DNA of 23,477 nt, from the NCBI GenBank assembly GCA_045593005.1, contig JAZNVV010000008.1:1-23477 (forward strand). Reading direction: 5' to 3'. A program made the translations under genes and the position numbers. The notes under the pieces are model-generated. The model searched no databases and was not told where the DNA came from. It worked only from the letters and a program-made list of their open reading frames with translations. Positions 22,938 through 23,477 of this stretch are shown here, piece after piece (within the stretch, counting starts at the first letter, position 1; each line of letters opens with the position of its first letter). This stretch comes from UBA11475 sp045593005 (GTDB taxonomy: Bacteria; Bacillota; Clostridia; Christensenellales; Borkfalkiaceae).

Positions 22938-23010
22938 CTATTGCGTAGCAATAGCACAGACGACTGTAATTACAACGTAATTACTCGGCAGTTCAGTTGC
23001 AAGGCAACTG
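22938..23010. repeat. Cluster of three small perfect palindromes with 3-nt loops
   Basis: CTATTGC-GTA-GCAATAG (22938-22954), GTAATTAC-AAC-GTAATTAC (22966-22984) and CAGTTGC-AAG-GCAACTG (22994-23010), separated by 11 and 9 bp. All have 7-8 bp arms and a 3-nt centre. They lie between the two tRNA-Asn end copies. Confidence 0.7.
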
Positions 23011-23013
23011 AAA

Positions 23014-23043
23014 AAAGTCCAACACCGTTTGGTGCTGGACTTT
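23014..23043 (-). terminator. Terminator directly after tRNA-Asn
   Basis: Minus-strand stem AAAGTCCA plus CACC pairing with GGTG plus TGGACTTT, with one A/C mismatch and a 4-nt loop. It is followed by a T-run (complement of 23011-23016). Confidence 0.8.
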
Positions 23044-23048
23044 GTTTG

Positions 23049-23124
23049 TGGCTGCCTCTGTCAGACTCGAACTGCCGACAACGCGGTTAACAGCCGCGGG
23101 CCCTACCTGCTGAGCTAAGAGGCA
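23049..23124 (-). tRNA. tRNA-Asn (anticodon GTT)
   Basis: A 76-nt tRNA with encoded CCA. Acceptor stem TGCCTCT/AGAGGCA, D-stem GCTC/GGGC, anticodon stem CGCGG/CCGCG with loop CTGTTAA (anticodon GTT), variable loop TTGTC, T-loop TTCGAGT. The T-stem GGCAG/CTGAC has one G-A mismatch. It is the last gene of the rRNA operon, 43 bp after 5S. Confidence 0.95.
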
Positions 23125-23167
23125 ATTACAAAGGCTTCCTCTTCTTGAGAAAGCCCTTATGATTGGA

Positions 23168-23284
23168 TGCGGCAACGTCCTATCTTCCCATATCGTCACC
23201 AATATAGTATTTTCGGCGCTGGTAAGCTTAACTTCTGTGTTCGGGATGAGAACAGGTGGTTCCTTACCGCCATTATCACCGCAA
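23168..23284 (-). rRNA. rrf: 5S ribosomal RNA
   Basis: About 117 nt on the minus strand. Conserved core ACCTGTTCTCATCCCGAAC and AGAAGTTAAGC, then CAGCGCCGA; ends TTGCGG and CCGCA pair as helix I. Between 5S and tRNA-Asn a hairpin (AAGGCTT...AAGCCTT type, 23130-23157) may be a processing site. End positions are uncertain by a few bases. Confidence 0.93.
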
Positions 23285-23346
23285 TGGTATATAACAGATT
23301 CCTCTGGTTATATCTATTTAATTTACGCAGTATCACAACTACATAG

Positions 23347-23376
23347 AAAATATCACATCTATCTTGATTCTGTCAA
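23347..23376 (-). promoter_or_regulatory. Possible internal promoter in the 23S-5S spacer
   Basis: Minus-strand TTGACA (23371-23376), 18-bp spacer, TATTTT (23347-23352) preceded by TG as an extended -10. It would drive 5S and tRNA-Asn apart from the main rRNA promoter. Confidence 0.4.
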
Positions 23377-23459
23377 GCAAATCTTCTTCCTTTTTAAGCT
23401 CCAGCTTTTTCTACTTTCGTTAAGTTTCCATATCAATTCTCTTTCTCTCATTTTATTGA

Positions 23460-23477
23460 GATCAAGCCCTCGACCTA
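23460..23477 (-). rRNA. rrl: 23S ribosomal RNA, extreme 3' end (cut by window edge)
   Basis: The minus strand begins TAGGTCGAGGGCTTGAT, the conserved last bases of Firmicute 23S rRNA. Only about 18 nt are inside the window. The spacer to 5S (23285-23459) holds no gene. Confidence 0.85.

Noticed and set aside
22737..23010. CRISPR array or repeat-spacer structure near the rRNA operon
   Set aside because: The palindromes and hairpins differ in sequence and are not regularly repeated units with unique spacers.
22993..23202. 69-codon minus-strand open frame
   Set aside because: It runs through the tRNA-Asn gene and into 5S; the structured RNAs explain the sequence.

Overview
The window comes from an AT-rich, low-GC Gram-positive-type anaerobe, most likely a gut-associated member of the Clostridia. 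Signs are strong AGGAGG-like ribosome binding sites, near-consensus and extended -10 promoters, lipoproteins with lipoboxes, an oxygen-sensitive pyruvate formate-lyase, FeoB iron uptake and several glycan-degrading genes. No species assignment is possible from the sequence alone.

Layout. 1-1107 (minus): an amino-acid ABC transporter, substrate-binding lipoprotein then permease (cut by the window edge). The binding protein appears circularly permuted. 1294-6095 (minus): pyruvate formate-lyase activase and pyruvate formate-lyase, in activase-first order, preceded by a FeoB-type GTPase transporter with its own leader. 6318-8344: a flavin reductase-like/LURP-one pair divergent from an AraC regulator. 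8375-9100 (minus): a histidine phosphatase. 9164-14357: a GH38 alpha-mannosidase divergent from a PfkB sugar kinase and a mannose-6-phosphate isomerase, which together make a plausible mannoside-to-fructose-6-phosphate route. 14476-16027: a hypoxanthine/uracil-DNA glycosylase-like gene with a Cys-rich LRR lipoprotein, divergent from a small Xre repressor whose promoter carries two related operators. 16101-20307: a PocR/AraC sensor-regulator divergent from a cupin isomerase-like gene and a GHL6/GH151-like glycosidase.

20408-22700 looks like an accessory block. It has two proteins of unknown function on the minus strand, visibly different base usage, and a 12-bp imperfect direct repeat at each end. 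Upstream of its first gene sits a compact unit of promoter, long rod-like hairpin, and terminator with T-tract. This is either an undescribed small RNA or a riboswitch/attenuator-type leader, and is one of the two best candidates here for something new. The other is the permuted binding protein.

22737-23477 is the end of an rRNA operon read on the minus strand: the 3' end of 23S, 5S, tRNA-Asn, and terminators. A 22-bp copy of the tRNA-Asn 3' end lies 192 bp beyond the gene, which is the pattern of an attachment-site scar, and three small perfect palindromes lie between the copies. No CRISPR array, integrase or transposase was found.
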